Shown here: positions 9,075 through 18,152 of the stretch, piece after piece | Position numbering within the stretch: the first letter of the stretch is position 1 | Layout: each line of letters opens with the position of its first letter | DNA from: Betaproteobacteria bacterium | GTDB lineage: Bacteria > Pseudomonadota > Gammaproteobacteria > Burkholderiales > SG8-39 | Direction: 5' to 3' | DNA length: 36,941 nt | NCBI GenBank assembly: GCA_029863065.1 | Contig: JAOTWE010000003.1 | Coordinates: forward strand, 1 to 36,941 | Program-made: the position numbers and the translations under genes | Notes under the pieces: generated by a model | Told to the model about the DNA's origin: nothing | Database searches by the model: none | What the model saw: only the letters and a program-made list of their open reading frames with translations

Positions 9075-10289
9075 TCAGCCTCGCGCCGCCGCGGCCGGCG
9101 CGCCGGCCGGCGGCGCGTTGAACATCAGCACGATGCGCGTGCCCTCGCCGGGCTCGCTCTCGATCACGATCTGGCCGTGCAGCCGCTCGGTGCGCTCGCG
9201 CATGATGGCCAGGCCCGCGTGCGCGCCCGGCGCGCCGTCCTCGCCGGCGCCGGCCATGCCCAGGCCGTCGTCCTCGATCAGCACCGTGTACAGGTCCTCC
9301 TCGTTGTTGAGCAGGACGCGCACGTTATGCGCGCCGCTGTGCTTGCGGATGTTGGTGAGTGCTTCCTGGATGATGAAGAACACCTGGATTTCCTGGGCCG
9401 GCGTGAGCGCGAGCGCGTGGCATTCGTTCTGGAAGAACACGGCGATGCCGGTGTCGCGGCCGAAGCGCTCGACCAGGTTGGCGAGCGTCTGCGCCAGCCC
9501 GGCGTCGTCGATCTTCAGGCGGTAATTGGTCAGCAGCTCCCGCAGGTCCTCGTTCGCCTGCGTCATCGCGCGGCGCAAGCGGCTCGCTTCGTACTGGGCG
9601 CCGCCGATGTCCTTGCGCTCCAGGGACTCGCCCAGCAGCTTCAGCTGCAGGCGCATGCCGACGAGCGACTGCGCCAGCGAATCGTGAAGTTCGTTGCCAA
9701 TGAGATTGCGCTCCTCCAGGATGGCGAGGCGGCGCGCCTCGCTCTCCAGGCGCGATTTCTCGATGGCGAGGCCGAGGTGCCGCCCCACCGTGATCAGCAG
9801 GTCGGGCATGTCCTCGCCCATGGCGGCGAGCGGCCGGTCGAGAAACAGGTTGTAGACGCCGACGATGCGGTCCTGGTACTGCGCCGGAACCGCCACGAAC
9901 TCCGCGCAATCCTGCTCGAGCATCGGCCGGCCGATGAGCGCCGCGCACGGCGCGGTGCCGCGCTGGACGCGCAGCCCCCCCTGGCTCGCGGCCAGACCGC
10001 AGGGGCAGCGTCCCGCCGGCATCAGCCGGTCGCGCTCGACCACCTCCGGAGCCAGACCGCGGCTGGCGACGAGCCGGGTGCCGCCGTCGCCCGTGGCGAG
10101 CCGCACGCTCGCCGCGCGCGCGTCCACCAGCTCGATGAAGGTGTCGAGAAAGCCGTCAAGGAGCTGCTCGAGATTGCCGGGCTGGTTGAGGCTGCTGGCG
10201 ATCGCGTACAGGACGTCGAGCGATTGCGTCTTGCGCGCAAGGCGCACCGCCTGGGACTGCGCCTGCTTCGTGGACGTGGGCTCCGCCAT
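9075..10289 (-). CDS. NarX/NreB-like histidine kinase (cytosolic, GAF domain + HisKA_3 + HATPase)
   Basis: ERNLIGNELHDSLAQSLVGMRLQLKLL (HisKA_3 box), IQEALTNIRKHSGAHNVRV (N box), DDGLGMAG; N-terminal GAF-like region with a Cys cluster. Confidence 0.9.
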   Translation of the reverse strand: MAEPTSTKQAQSQAVRLARKTQSLDVLYAIASSLNQPGNLEQLLDGFLDTFIELVDARAASVRLATGDGGTRLVASRGLAPEVVERDRLMPAGRCPCGLAASQGGLRVQRGTAPCAALIGRPMLEQDCAEFVAVPAQYQDRIVGVYNLFLDRPLAAMGEDMPDLLITVGRHLGLAIEKSRLESEARRLAILEERNLIGNELHDSLAQSLVGMRLQLKLLGESLERKDIGGAQYEASRLRRAMTQANEDLRELLTNYRLKIDDAGLAQTLANLVERFGRDTGIAVFFQNECHALALTPAQEIQVFFIIQEALTNIRKHSGAHNVRVLLNNEEDLYTVLIEDDGLGMAGAGEDGAPGAHAGLAIMRERTERLHGQIVIESEPGEGTRIVLMFNAPPAGAPAAAARG

Positions 10290-10337
10290 GGCGCGAGCCA
10301 GACTAACGCCGCGCCGTTGCCGCGTCCAGCGCGCGAC

Positions 10338-10640
10338 CTAGCGCGCCGCCTTGGGTGCCTTGTGCGACGGGTCGTTCGGATTGATGAAGATGTAGCGCCA
10401 CTCGCCCGGATTGATCTCGACGTAGTCGAGCGTGGCGCCGGTCAGCAGCTCGACGCTGCCGGGCGCGACGAGGACCGTGACGCCGTTCGAGACCGCCTGC
10501 GCATCGCCCTCGGCGCGCTCGTCGAAACCCATGCCGTACTCAATGACGCCCTTGTCATCGAGGCGCGCGGCGAGGCGCAGGCCTGCGCCGTCGGCCGATT
10601 TCAGGATCTGCGCGGCGGCCTGCGGCGTGACGGTGATCAT
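10338..10640 (-). CDS. dsrR: DsrR, IscA/A-type-like protein of the dsr cluster
   Basis: 100 aa A-type carrier-like fold (MITVTPQAAAQILKSADGAGLRLAARLDDKGVIEYGMGFDE) lacking the IscA cysteines, located after dsrN as expected for dsrR. Confidence 0.82.
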   Translation of the reverse strand: MITVTPQAAAQILKSADGAGLRLAARLDDKGVIEYGMGFDERAEGDAQAVSNGVTVLVAPGSVELLTGATLDYVEINPGEWRYIFINPNDPSHKAPKAAR

Positions 10641-10954
10641 CAGCCGGTGCTCCAGGCGCGCGGCCGGCGCATGCCGGCGATCTTGCAGGCCTGCTTCACG
10701 TAGCCGTAGGGAAACAGCCGGAACAGGTCATTGCGGTCCTCGCGGCCCGCGCCGCGCCAGGCGGCCAGGTGCTTCATGACATGGCGGGCATCGGGCGCGA
10801 TGTGGTGCTCGTCGTAGTACTGCCGCATGAAGCGCAGCACCACCCAGTGCGTCTCGGTGAGCGCGACGCCCTCCTTGCGCGCCAGTTCCGCGGCGAGCGC
10901 CTCGTTCCAGTCGGCGGGATCGACGAGGTAGCCTTCTTCGTCCAGCGTCGGCAT
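10640..10954 (-). CDS. DsrC/TusE-family protein, variant C-terminus (QACKIAGMRRPRAWSTG)
   Basis: MPTLDEEGYLVDPADWNEALAAELARKEGVALTETHWVVLRFMRQYYDEHHIAPDARHVMKHL...FPYGYVKQACKIAG; penultimate Cys absent. Confidence 0.88.
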   Translation of the reverse strand: MPTLDEEGYLVDPADWNEALAAELARKEGVALTETHWVVLRFMRQYYDEHHIAPDARHVMKHLAAWRGAGREDRNDLFRLFPYGYVKQACKIAGMRRPRAWSTG

Positions 10955-12324
10955 CAGGCGTGGGTCTGGGCGGTCGCGGCGAATTCCACGAAGCGCGCTG
11001 CCCAATGGTTTGCGGCGACGTCGCGCAGGTGCGCGTAGGACGCGAGCAGGTTCTTGTAGATGATGCCGTCATGCCGGCCGTCGATGCCGTAGCCGCGCTC
11101 AACGTCGTAGGCGAACTCCAGGCCGGGCGCGAGGTTCTCGACGCTCGAATAGTGGAACTCGTGCGCGCGGATCACCCCCGCCGGGCGCGCGGGCCACGGC
11201 CCGCAGCCGGTTTCGCGCAAGTGCACGTAGCCGCGGCCTACGGGCCGCGCGTGCATGACGATGTCGGCGGGGAGCACGCCCGCCATCTCGGCGCGGCGCC
11301 CGTTCCATTCGATGCTGCGCGCGAGGTACATCAGGCCGCCGCATTCGGCATAGGCCGGCAGACCGGATTCGATCGCGTTGCGCACCTCGGCGCGCAGCGC
11401 CGCGTTCGCGGCGAGCGCCTCCATGTGCGTCTCGGGGAACCCGCCGCCGATGAACAGGGCGTCGACGCGCGGCAGGCGCTTGTCGCGCAGCGCGTCGAAC
11501 GGCACGAGCTCCGCGCCCGCGGCGCGCAGCGCCTCCAGATCGCCCGGATAGTAAAAGCCGAAGGCGGCATCGCGCGCGACACCGATGCGCACCGGCGGAC
11601 CCCCGGTTGCAGTCCTCGCCGTCTCGGCAGCTCGCAAAGGCGCTGCCTCGCGGGAAATGGCCAGCACCTGCTCCAGATCGACCTGCGCCGCGATGCGCCC
11701 GGCGATCTCCTCCACGTGTGCGCGCGCCGCTTCGGCCTCGTTGCTCGGCACCAGCCCGAGGTGGCGCTCGACGATCGTCAGGCGCTCGTCGTACTGCACG
11801 GCGCCGAGCACCGGAACGCCGGTGTAGTGGGCGATCACGGCGCGCAGCTTCGCCTCGTGGCGCGTGCCACCGAGCTGGTTCAGGATCACGCCGGCGATAC
11901 GGATGTTCGGGTCGAATGCCTGGAAGCCGAGAATCAGCGGCGCGATGCCGCGCGTCATGCCGCGCGCGTCGATCACCAGGACCACCGGGGTGCCGGTCAT
12001 CGCCGCGAGCGCGGCGTTGCTGTTGCTGCCGTCCAGGGCGAGCCCGTCGTACAGGCCCTTGTTGCCCTCGATGATGCCGAGCGAGGCGCCGCGCATGCGC
12101 TCCACGACCTCGGCGCGGATCTCGTCCGCGCTGCTCAGATAGGGATCGAGGTTGTAGCACGGCCGCCCGGCTGCGAGCCCCAGCCACAGCGGATCGATGT
12201 AGTCCGGGCCCTTCTTGAAAGGCTGCACCGCCTCGCCGCGCGCGGCGAGCGCCGCGCACAAGCCGATGCACATCGTGGTCTTGCCCGAGGACTTGTGGGC
12301 GGCGGAGATGAACAGGCGGTTCAT
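10954..12324 (-). CDS. dsrN: DsrN, cobyrinic acid a,c-diamide synthase-like amidase (siroheme amidation)
   Basis: MNRLFISAAHKSSGKTTMCIGLCAALAARGEAVQPFKKGPDYIDPLWL...FIGGGFPETHMEAL...AECGGLMYLA, in dsr context. Confidence 0.93.
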   Translation of the reverse strand: MNRLFISAAHKSSGKTTMCIGLCAALAARGEAVQPFKKGPDYIDPLWLGLAAGRPCYNLDPYLSSADEIRAEVVERMRGASLGIIEGNKGLYDGLALDGSNSNAALAAMTGTPVVLVIDARGMTRGIAPLILGFQAFDPNIRIAGVILNQLGGTRHEAKLRAVIAHYTGVPVLGAVQYDERLTIVERHLGLVPSNEAEAARAHVEEIAGRIAAQVDLEQVLAISREAAPLRAAETARTATGGPPVRIGVARDAAFGFYYPGDLEALRAAGAELVPFDALRDKRLPRVDALFIGGGFPETHMEALAANAALRAEVRNAIESGLPAYAECGGLMYLARSIEWNGRRAEMAGVLPADIVMHARPVGRGYVHLRETGCGPWPARPAGVIRAHEFHYSSVENLAPGLEFAYDVERGYGIDGRHDGIIYKNLLASYAHLRDVAANHWAARFVEFAATAQTHA

Positions 12325-13517
12325 GCCGCTGCGGCAGCGATATCGCCGTCGGCCAGGCTGCGCGGCAGGAACGGCAATACCTTGAGCGCTACGGCGGTGA
12401 GGGCGAGCGCCAGCGCCACGCCGCCCACGCCGAGCGCCACTTCCGGCAGGCTCGGCGCGTAAGACGCGACCACGCCGTCGAAGAAGCTGCTGCGGACTTC
12501 CTTTCCCGGGAACAAGAGCTGCGGGTAGGCCTGGCCGCCGATGATGAGGACGTAGACCTGCGCGAGACCGCCCACGATCACGCCCAGCGCCGCCGCGACG
12601 AGCGCGCGACGCGACGCGGTTCCGTATAGGAGCGCGAGCGGCAGGATGCCGCCGATCAGGATCTGGCCGAGCCAGAAAAGCGCGGTGTAGATGCCGCCCT
12701 CCCACAGGAGGAAGCGCTCGAGCTCGTGCTGGCGCGCGATGTACAGGTTGGTGAGGTGATGCACGGCGACGAAATAGAGCACCGTGGCGACGAACACCCC
12801 GAGCAGGTTCCTGAGCCGGTTGAGCACCACATCGCCCAGCGCACGGCCGGTCCAGCGGCAGCCGGCCATCAGCACCAGCACGAAGATCGCCAGGCCGAAC
12901 GAGAACGACATGACGATGAACAGCGGCGCGAGCAGCGCGCTGTCGTAGGGCTCGCGCGCCACCAGGAAGCCGAAGATCGACCCGGTACCGGTGGTGAGGA
13001 CCAGGCGCCAGACGAACGCGAGCAGGCCCATGCGCGCGCTGTGGCGGTTCATGCGCCGCTCGAACATCGTCCACAGGTACAGCGCGACGATGGCGAAGAA
13101 TCCGGTATAGAGAAAAATGTTCCAGGCGAAGATCGACTTGAAGTTGTAGTGCGTCATCGCCACGATCAGCCGCTCGGGGCGCCCGAGATCGAGCACCAGC
13201 ACCGCCAGGCCGCCGGCGAGCAGGGTGACGGCGAGCAGGCCCGAAAGCCGCGCGAGCGGCTTGTAGAGCTCGCGGCCGAACACCGAGGCGATCGAGGCGA
13301 CGTTGAGCGCGCCCGAGGCGGCGACGATCAGGAACACCGCGAACACGTGCGGGATGCCCCAGACGATGCGGTTGCTCATGCCGGTGATGTGATGGCCGTG
13401 GTGCTCCATGGTCCACGCGGCGGCGAGGCCCGCGATGATCAGCGCCCCGAGCACCGCGAGCAGCGCCGCGTAGCCGCCGCTGCGGCCGTCGATCTCGCGG
13501 TACTGGATGCTCGCCAC
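12321..13517 (-). CDS. dsrP: DsrP, NrfD/PsrC-family integral membrane subunit
   Basis: Multi-TM, HHITGMSNRIVWGIPHVFAVFLIVAASGALNVASIASVFGRELYKPLARLSG; GTG start inferred at 13517. Confidence 0.92.
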   Translation of the reverse strand: MASIQYREIDGRSGGYAALLAVLGALIIAGLAAAWTMEHHGHHITGMSNRIVWGIPHVFAVFLIVAASGALNVASIASVFGRELYKPLARLSGLLAVTLLAGGLAVLVLDLGRPERLIVAMTHYNFKSIFAWNIFLYTGFFAIVALYLWTMFERRMNRHSARMGLLAFVWRLVLTTGTGSIFGFLVAREPYDSALLAPLFIVMSFSFGLAIFVLVLMAGCRWTGRALGDVVLNRLRNLLGVFVATVLYFVAVHHLTNLYIARQHELERFLLWEGGIYTALFWLGQILIGGILPLALLYGTASRRALVAAALGVIVGGLAQVYVLIIGGQAYPQLLFPGKEVRSSFFDGVVASYAPSLPEVALGVGGVALALALTAVALKVLPFLPRSLADGDIAAAAA

Positions 13518-13519
13518 GG

Positions 13520-14242
13520 CTACAGGCCCTGGTAGCGCACGCCGGTGTTGAGCGCGAGGTCGGCGCGGATCTGGCTCGAGGGCTCGCTCTTCAGCCGCCG
13601 GTGGATAGCCGACGACGCGTCGTTCAGGTCGCCGAACGCCATTGCGCCGCCGCCGTCGCGGCCGCAGGCCTCGACGCAGGCCGGCGTCGCGCCGCGATCG
13701 ACGCGGTGCACGCACAGCGTGCAGGCCTCCACCGTGCCCTTGCCGCGCGGCACGTCCGCCTTCTGGCCGCTCACCGTCTCGTGGACGAAGGAGCGCGCGG
13801 CGTACGGGCAGGCCATGACGCAGTAGCGGCAGCCGATGCAGGTGTGCTTGTCGACCAGCACGATGCCGTCGGCGCGCTTGAACGAGGCGCCGGTCGGGCA
13901 CACGTCCACGCACGGCGGGTGCTCGCAGTGCTGGCACATGAGCGGCAGCGTCTGCGCGTAGCCGGTGCGCGTGTCGCGCAGGCTCACCTTGCGGATCCAC
14001 TGCGCATCGGTCGCCGGGCGAGCGTTCGAGGTGATGCCGTTTTCTTCGTGGCAGGCGGTGACGCAGGCGTCGCATTCCCCGCACTTCGTGATGTCGATCA
14101 GCAGACCCCAGCGCTGCAGCTTGGAGGCGGCCTCCTGCGGCGAGCGCGCCTGCGCGAGCTCGACCAGGCGCAGGCCCGGCGCGAGCGCCGCCGCCGTCGC
14201 CGCGGCGCCCCAAGCGAGAACCTGTCGGCGGTCCGGATTCAT
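13520..14242 (-). CDS. dsrO: DsrO, periplasmic ferredoxin-like Fe-S protein (Tat-type leader)
   Basis: MNPDRRQVLAWGAAATAAALAPG leader; CGECDACVTACHEENG, CQHCEHPPCVDVCPTGA, CIGCRYCVMACPYAAR, CTLC. Confidence 0.93.
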   Translation of the reverse strand: MNPDRRQVLAWGAAATAAALAPGLRLVELAQARSPQEAASKLQRWGLLIDITKCGECDACVTACHEENGITSNARPATDAQWIRKVSLRDTRTGYAQTLPLMCQHCEHPPCVDVCPTGASFKRADGIVLVDKHTCIGCRYCVMACPYAARSFVHETVSGQKADVPRGKGTVEACTLCVHRVDRGATPACVEACGRDGGGAMAFGDLNDASSAIHRRLKSEPSSQIRADLALNTGVRYQGL

Positions 14243-14622
14243 GGCCTGGCCGCGGCTTGCGCCTGCCGCAGCGGCGAGTGGCACTCGAAGCAGTCGATGC
14301 TCACCGCGGCATAGGCGTGACAGCTCGAGCAAAAGCCATCCTTGCCGAGGACGCTGCCGGTCTTGCGGCTGGCGTGGCAGTCAATGCAGTTCTTCAGGCT
14401 GAAGCGGGGCTCGCGAATGCCCTGGTGCAGGGTCAGGTCGCGCTGCTGCAGCAGCATCTGCATGTGGTCCCGGCGCATCTGCGCGGTCGGCGCCACGCAG
14501 GCCTCGCCTTTTTCGATCTTGATCACGGGCAGCGCGACGCGCCCTGCCGCCCGCCCGGGCGTGTCGGCGGCCCCTGCGACCGCCAGCATGGCGGCGATGA
14601 TTCCGGCGGCGATGCGCGTCAT
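14239..14622 (-). CDS. dsrJ: DsrJ, periplasmic triheme c-type cytochrome
   Basis: Three CxxCH motifs (CIDCH, CSSCH, CFECH) plus conserved GEAC near the N-terminus; located between dsrL and dsrO. Confidence 0.93.
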   Translation of the reverse strand: MTRIAAGIIAAMLAVAGAADTPGRAAGRVALPVIKIEKGEACVAPTAQMRRDHMQMLLQQRDLTLHQGIREPRFSLKNCIDCHASRKTGSVLGKDGFCSSCHAYAAVSIDCFECHSPLRQAQAAARP

Positions 14623-14638
14623 AGCGGCTCGCCGGCGC

Positions 14639-16639
14639 TCAGTGATCGCCCAGCCCCATCTTGATGTAGCCGGTGGGGCAGACGTCGGCGCAGATGTGGC
14701 AGCCGATGCACAGGTCGTAGTCGGTATAGACGTAGCGGCCCATCGTGGCCTCGGACTTGGGCGTGCGCTTGACCGCGACCTGCGGGCAATAGATCACGCA
14801 GTTGTCGCATTCGAAGCACATGCCGCAGCTCATGCAGCGCTTGGCCTCGTCCACCGCCTGCTTGTCGGTCAGGCCCACCATGCGCTCGGCGAAGTGCCCG
14901 AGCACCTCCTCGGCGGAAGGGCCGATCTCGGTGCGCTTGGTGCGCTCCTGGTAGGGGAAATGGCCGAGGAACAGCTCGTCGGACTTGCAGACCTCCGCGG
15001 CGCCGCGGTCCTCGTAGTTGTGGATGGCGAAGCCCCCCACCCCCTTGCCGGCGAGCGCGGTGCCGCGCAGTCCCTGGTCGATAAGGCGCGGGCCATTGGC
15101 CTCGGAGGATTCGTATTTCCCGGGCTCGAGGTTGACCTCGCGCAGCTTGTCGAGCAGGTTGAAATGGTGCACGTCGACCTTCGGCCGCTTCGCCATCTCC
15201 TTCTTGTTGAGATAGCGATCGATGCTGTCGGCCGCGATCGAGCCCTGGCCGATCACCGTGGTGAGCAGGTGCGGGCGGATGATGTCGCCGCAGGCGAAGA
15301 CGCCGGGGCGGTTCGGCAGCTGGTAGAACTTGTCGGCGGCGATCAGCCCCTTGCCGTTGTCGAGCTCTTCCATGCCGGTCAGGTCGCCTGCCTGTCCGAT
15401 CGCCACGACGATCAGATCGGCCTCGACGTCCATCTCGGTGCCGGGCTTCTCCTTGAAGTTGCCCTTGTCCCACTGCACCTCGATCAGCCGGAGCGCCTTG
15501 GCGCGACCGCTCTTCTCGTCGACGATCACCTTCTTGGGCAGGAGGTTCCCCTGGATCTTCACGCCCTCGCGCTGCGCGTCCTCGATCTCGTGCTTGGCAG
15601 CGTTCATCTCCTCGATCGGCTGCATGGACGTGAGCATCACGTCGGCGCCCTGGCGAGCAGCAAGCGTAGAGACGTCGTGCGCGGTGTGCCCCAGGACCAC
15701 GAATTCGGGCCGCTCGGTCTCCGTAGCGTCCTCGACGTAGCCCAGGCGCCGCGCCACCGACACCACGTCGACCGAGGTGTCGCCGCCGCCGACCACCACC
15801 ACGCGGCCGGCGACCGCCGCCAGGCGCCCCTGATTGAAGGCCTCGAGGAAGGCGACGCCGCTGATGCAGTTGGGCGCGTCGGCGCCCGGCACCTGCATCG
15901 GCTTTCCCGCCTTGCAGCCGAGGGCGAGCAGCACCGCGTCGTAGTCCTTTTCCAGGTCCTTCAGCGCCACGTCCTTGCCGATGCGCGTATTCAGGCGCAG
16001 CTCGACGCCCATGGCGATGATGCGGTTAATCTCGCCGTCGAGGTGCTTGCGCGGCAGGCGGTAGCCGGGCACGCCGTATTTCGCCATGCCGCCGAGTTCC
16101 GCATGATCCTCGAACAGGGTGACCGCGTGCCCCTTGCGGCGCAGTTGATACGCCGCGGACAGCCCCGCCGGGCCCCCGCCGACGATGGCGACGCGCTTGC
16201 CGGTCTCAGGCCCGGCCTGGAACGCAAAGTTCTGCTCCAGCGCGTAGTCGCCGATGTACTGCTCGACGGCGTTGATGCCGACGGTGTCCTCGATCTTGTT
16301 GCGGTTGCAGCCCGTCTGGCACGGCGCCGGGCACACGCGCCCCATCATCGACGGGAACGGATTGGCGTCGGTGGAGCGCCGGAACGCGTACTCCTGCATG
16401 CTCGTGTCCTTGGGCGCTTTTTCGACGCCGCGCACGATGTTGAGCCAGCCGCGGATGTCCTCGCCCGACGGGCAGCTCGCCTGGCACGGCGGCGTCTTGT
16501 GCACGTAGGTCGGGCACTTGTCGGACTCGTCGCCGCTGAAGATGCGCTCCTGCAGCGACTTCCACTCGTGATCGCCGTCCTTGAACTTGCGGAAGGTGTG
16601 CCCGCTCTTCGCTTCGGGCTTGGTCGCTGGCGCTGACAT
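14639..16639 (-). CDS. dsrL: DsrL, NAD(P)H:acceptor oxidoreductase (glutamate synthase small-subunit-like flavoprotein with C-terminal ferredoxin domain)
   Basis: GKRVAIVGGGPAGLSAAYQLRRKGHAVTLFE...GRVVVVGGGDTSVDVVSVARRLG...CMSCGMCFECDNCVIYCP...CIGCHICADVCPTGYI. Confidence 0.95.
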   Translation of the reverse strand: MSAPATKPEAKSGHTFRKFKDGDHEWKSLQERIFSGDESDKCPTYVHKTPPCQASCPSGEDIRGWLNIVRGVEKAPKDTSMQEYAFRRSTDANPFPSMMGRVCPAPCQTGCNRNKIEDTVGINAVEQYIGDYALEQNFAFQAGPETGKRVAIVGGGPAGLSAAYQLRRKGHAVTLFEDHAELGGMAKYGVPGYRLPRKHLDGEINRIIAMGVELRLNTRIGKDVALKDLEKDYDAVLLALGCKAGKPMQVPGADAPNCISGVAFLEAFNQGRLAAVAGRVVVVGGGDTSVDVVSVARRLGYVEDATETERPEFVVLGHTAHDVSTLAARQGADVMLTSMQPIEEMNAAKHEIEDAQREGVKIQGNLLPKKVIVDEKSGRAKALRLIEVQWDKGNFKEKPGTEMDVEADLIVVAIGQAGDLTGMEELDNGKGLIAADKFYQLPNRPGVFACGDIIRPHLLTTVIGQGSIAADSIDRYLNKKEMAKRPKVDVHHFNLLDKLREVNLEPGKYESSEANGPRLIDQGLRGTALAGKGVGGFAIHNYEDRGAAEVCKSDELFLGHFPYQERTKRTEIGPSAEEVLGHFAERMVGLTDKQAVDEAKRCMSCGMCFECDNCVIYCPQVAVKRTPKSEATMGRYVYTDYDLCIGCHICADVCPTGYIKMGLGDH

Positions 16640-16661
16640 GGCTATCTCCGGTTGAACCGCT

Positions 16662-18152
16662 TCATGGCTTCACACCCAGCACGATGGCGTTGCTCACCAG
16701 TCCGTGCACGCTGCCGATCATGTCCATGGGGTGCTTGTAGTAGGGCAGGACCTTGGTGAACTGGCTCTTGCAGATGGCGCAGATCGCAGCGAGGTAGTTG
16801 ACGCCGTGCTCGTCCACGACCTGCTGCAGCGCCTGCATGCGCGGCAGCGCGCCCTTCACGCGCAGCTCCACGAGGTCGTCGGTGAGCAGCCCGCCGCCGC
16901 CGCCGCAGCAGAAGGTGGCTTCGCCGATGCTCTCCGGGGCCATGTCGACGAAGCGCTCGACGCAGGCGCGGATGATGTCGCGCGGCATCGTGAACTGCCC
17001 GCCCGGCTGGTCGCCCATGCGCGAGCCGCGCGACACGTTGCAGGAATCGTGGAAGGTCACCACCTTGTCGGCGTTGGCGCTCTTGTCGAGCGTGAGCGCG
17101 CCGCGGCGGATGAGGTCCCAGGTCACCTCGCAGATGTGCTGCGGCGCCGGGTAGCGCGGGTCGAGGAAGTCGAACGGCCCGATGAGCGTGTTCCAGAAGC
17201 TGTAGGCGACGCGCCAGGCATGCCCGCACTCGCCCACCACGATGCGCTTCACGCCCAGCTCGAGCGCCGCCTCGCGGATGCGCTCGGCCACCTTCTGCAG
17301 ATTGTCGTGGTTGCCGATGAACAGCGAAAAGTTCGCCGCCTCGGAGGCGTGCGACGAGAGCGTCCACGAGATGCCCGCGGCATGAAACACCTTGGCGTAG
17401 CCGATCAGGCCGTCGATGTGCGGCTCGGCAAAAAAGTCGGCGCTCGGCGTGACGAGCAAGACTTCGGCGCCCTTCTCGTCGAGCGGGAAGCGCACGTCCA
17501 CCCCGGTCGCTTCCTTCACGTCTTCTTCCAGGCCGTCGAGCGTGTTGCGTAGCGCCGGCCCCGGCAGGCCGAGGTTGTTGCCGATCTTGTGCACCTTGGC
17601 GATGATCTCGTTCGAGTACTTCTGGCCGAGGCCGACGGCGTCCATGACGTCGCGCGCCGCCATCGTGATCTCGGCGGTGTCGATGCCGTACGGGCAGAAC
17701 ACCGCGCAGCGCCGGCACTCCGAGCACTGGTGGAAGTAGCCGTACCAGTCGTCGAGAACATCCTTGGTCATGTCGCGCGCGCCGACGAGCTTCGGGAAGT
17801 GCTTGCCGGCGAAGGTGTAGTAGCGCCGGTACACCGAGCGCAGCAGGTCCTGGCGCGCCACCGGCATGTTCTTCGGGTCGGCGGTGCCCAGGTAGTAGTG
17901 GCACTTGTCGGTGCAGGCGCCGCACTTGACGCACGCGTCGAGGAACACCTGCAGTGCACGTGACTGCGACACCAGCTCACCCAGCTTCGTCACCGCGACC
18001 TTTTCCCAGTCCGGCATCAGTTCGCCGGGAAAGCCGAGCGGCTTCTGGTGGTCGGGCTTGGCGGTGAACGGCTTGCTGTGCGCCATCGCGCCTTCGCGCA
18101 CGGCCGGAATCACCGGATATTCGCCCAGCGGCGGCGTCTCGAAATCGGCCAT
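16662..18152 (-). CDS. dsrK: DsrK, HdrD-like Fe-S catalytic subunit of the DsrMKJOP complex
   Basis: CVKCGACTDKCHYYLG, CSECRRCAVFCPYGID, FHDSCNVSRGSRMG, CCGGGGGLLTDD, AICAICKSQFTKVL. Confidence 0.96.
   Translation of the reverse strand: MADFETPPLGEYPVIPAVREGAMAHSKPFTAKPDHQKPLGFPGELMPDWEKVAVTKLGELVSQSRALQVFLDACVKCGACTDKCHYYLGTADPKNMPVARQDLLRSVYRRYYTFAGKHFPKLVGARDMTKDVLDDWYGYFHQCSECRRCAVFCPYGIDTAEITMAARDVMDAVGLGQKYSNEIIAKVHKIGNNLGLPGPALRNTLDGLEEDVKEATGVDVRFPLDEKGAEVLLVTPSADFFAEPHIDGLIGYAKVFHAAGISWTLSSHASEAANFSLFIGNHDNLQKVAERIREAALELGVKRIVVGECGHAWRVAYSFWNTLIGPFDFLDPRYPAPQHICEVTWDLIRRGALTLDKSANADKVVTFHDSCNVSRGSRMGDQPGGQFTMPRDIIRACVERFVDMAPESIGEATFCCGGGGGLLTDDLVELRVKGALPRMQALQQVVDEHGVNYLAAICAICKSQFTKVLPYYKHPMDMIGSVHGLVSNAIVLGVKP

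Noticed and set aside
9033-10703. 556-aa + strand ORF opposite the histidine kinase
   Set aside because: Antisense to well-supported kinase/dsrR genes; composition typical of a GC-rich shadow ORF
10954-13416. 820-aa minus ORF as a single protein
   Set aside because: Only the segment from MNRLFISAAHKSSGKTT (DsrN) is protein-like; the upstream part is an out-of-frame reading of dsrP
14342-16636. 764-aa + strand ORF
   Set aside because: Antisense to dsrL; composition dominated by A/L/R/H/D and no domain motifs
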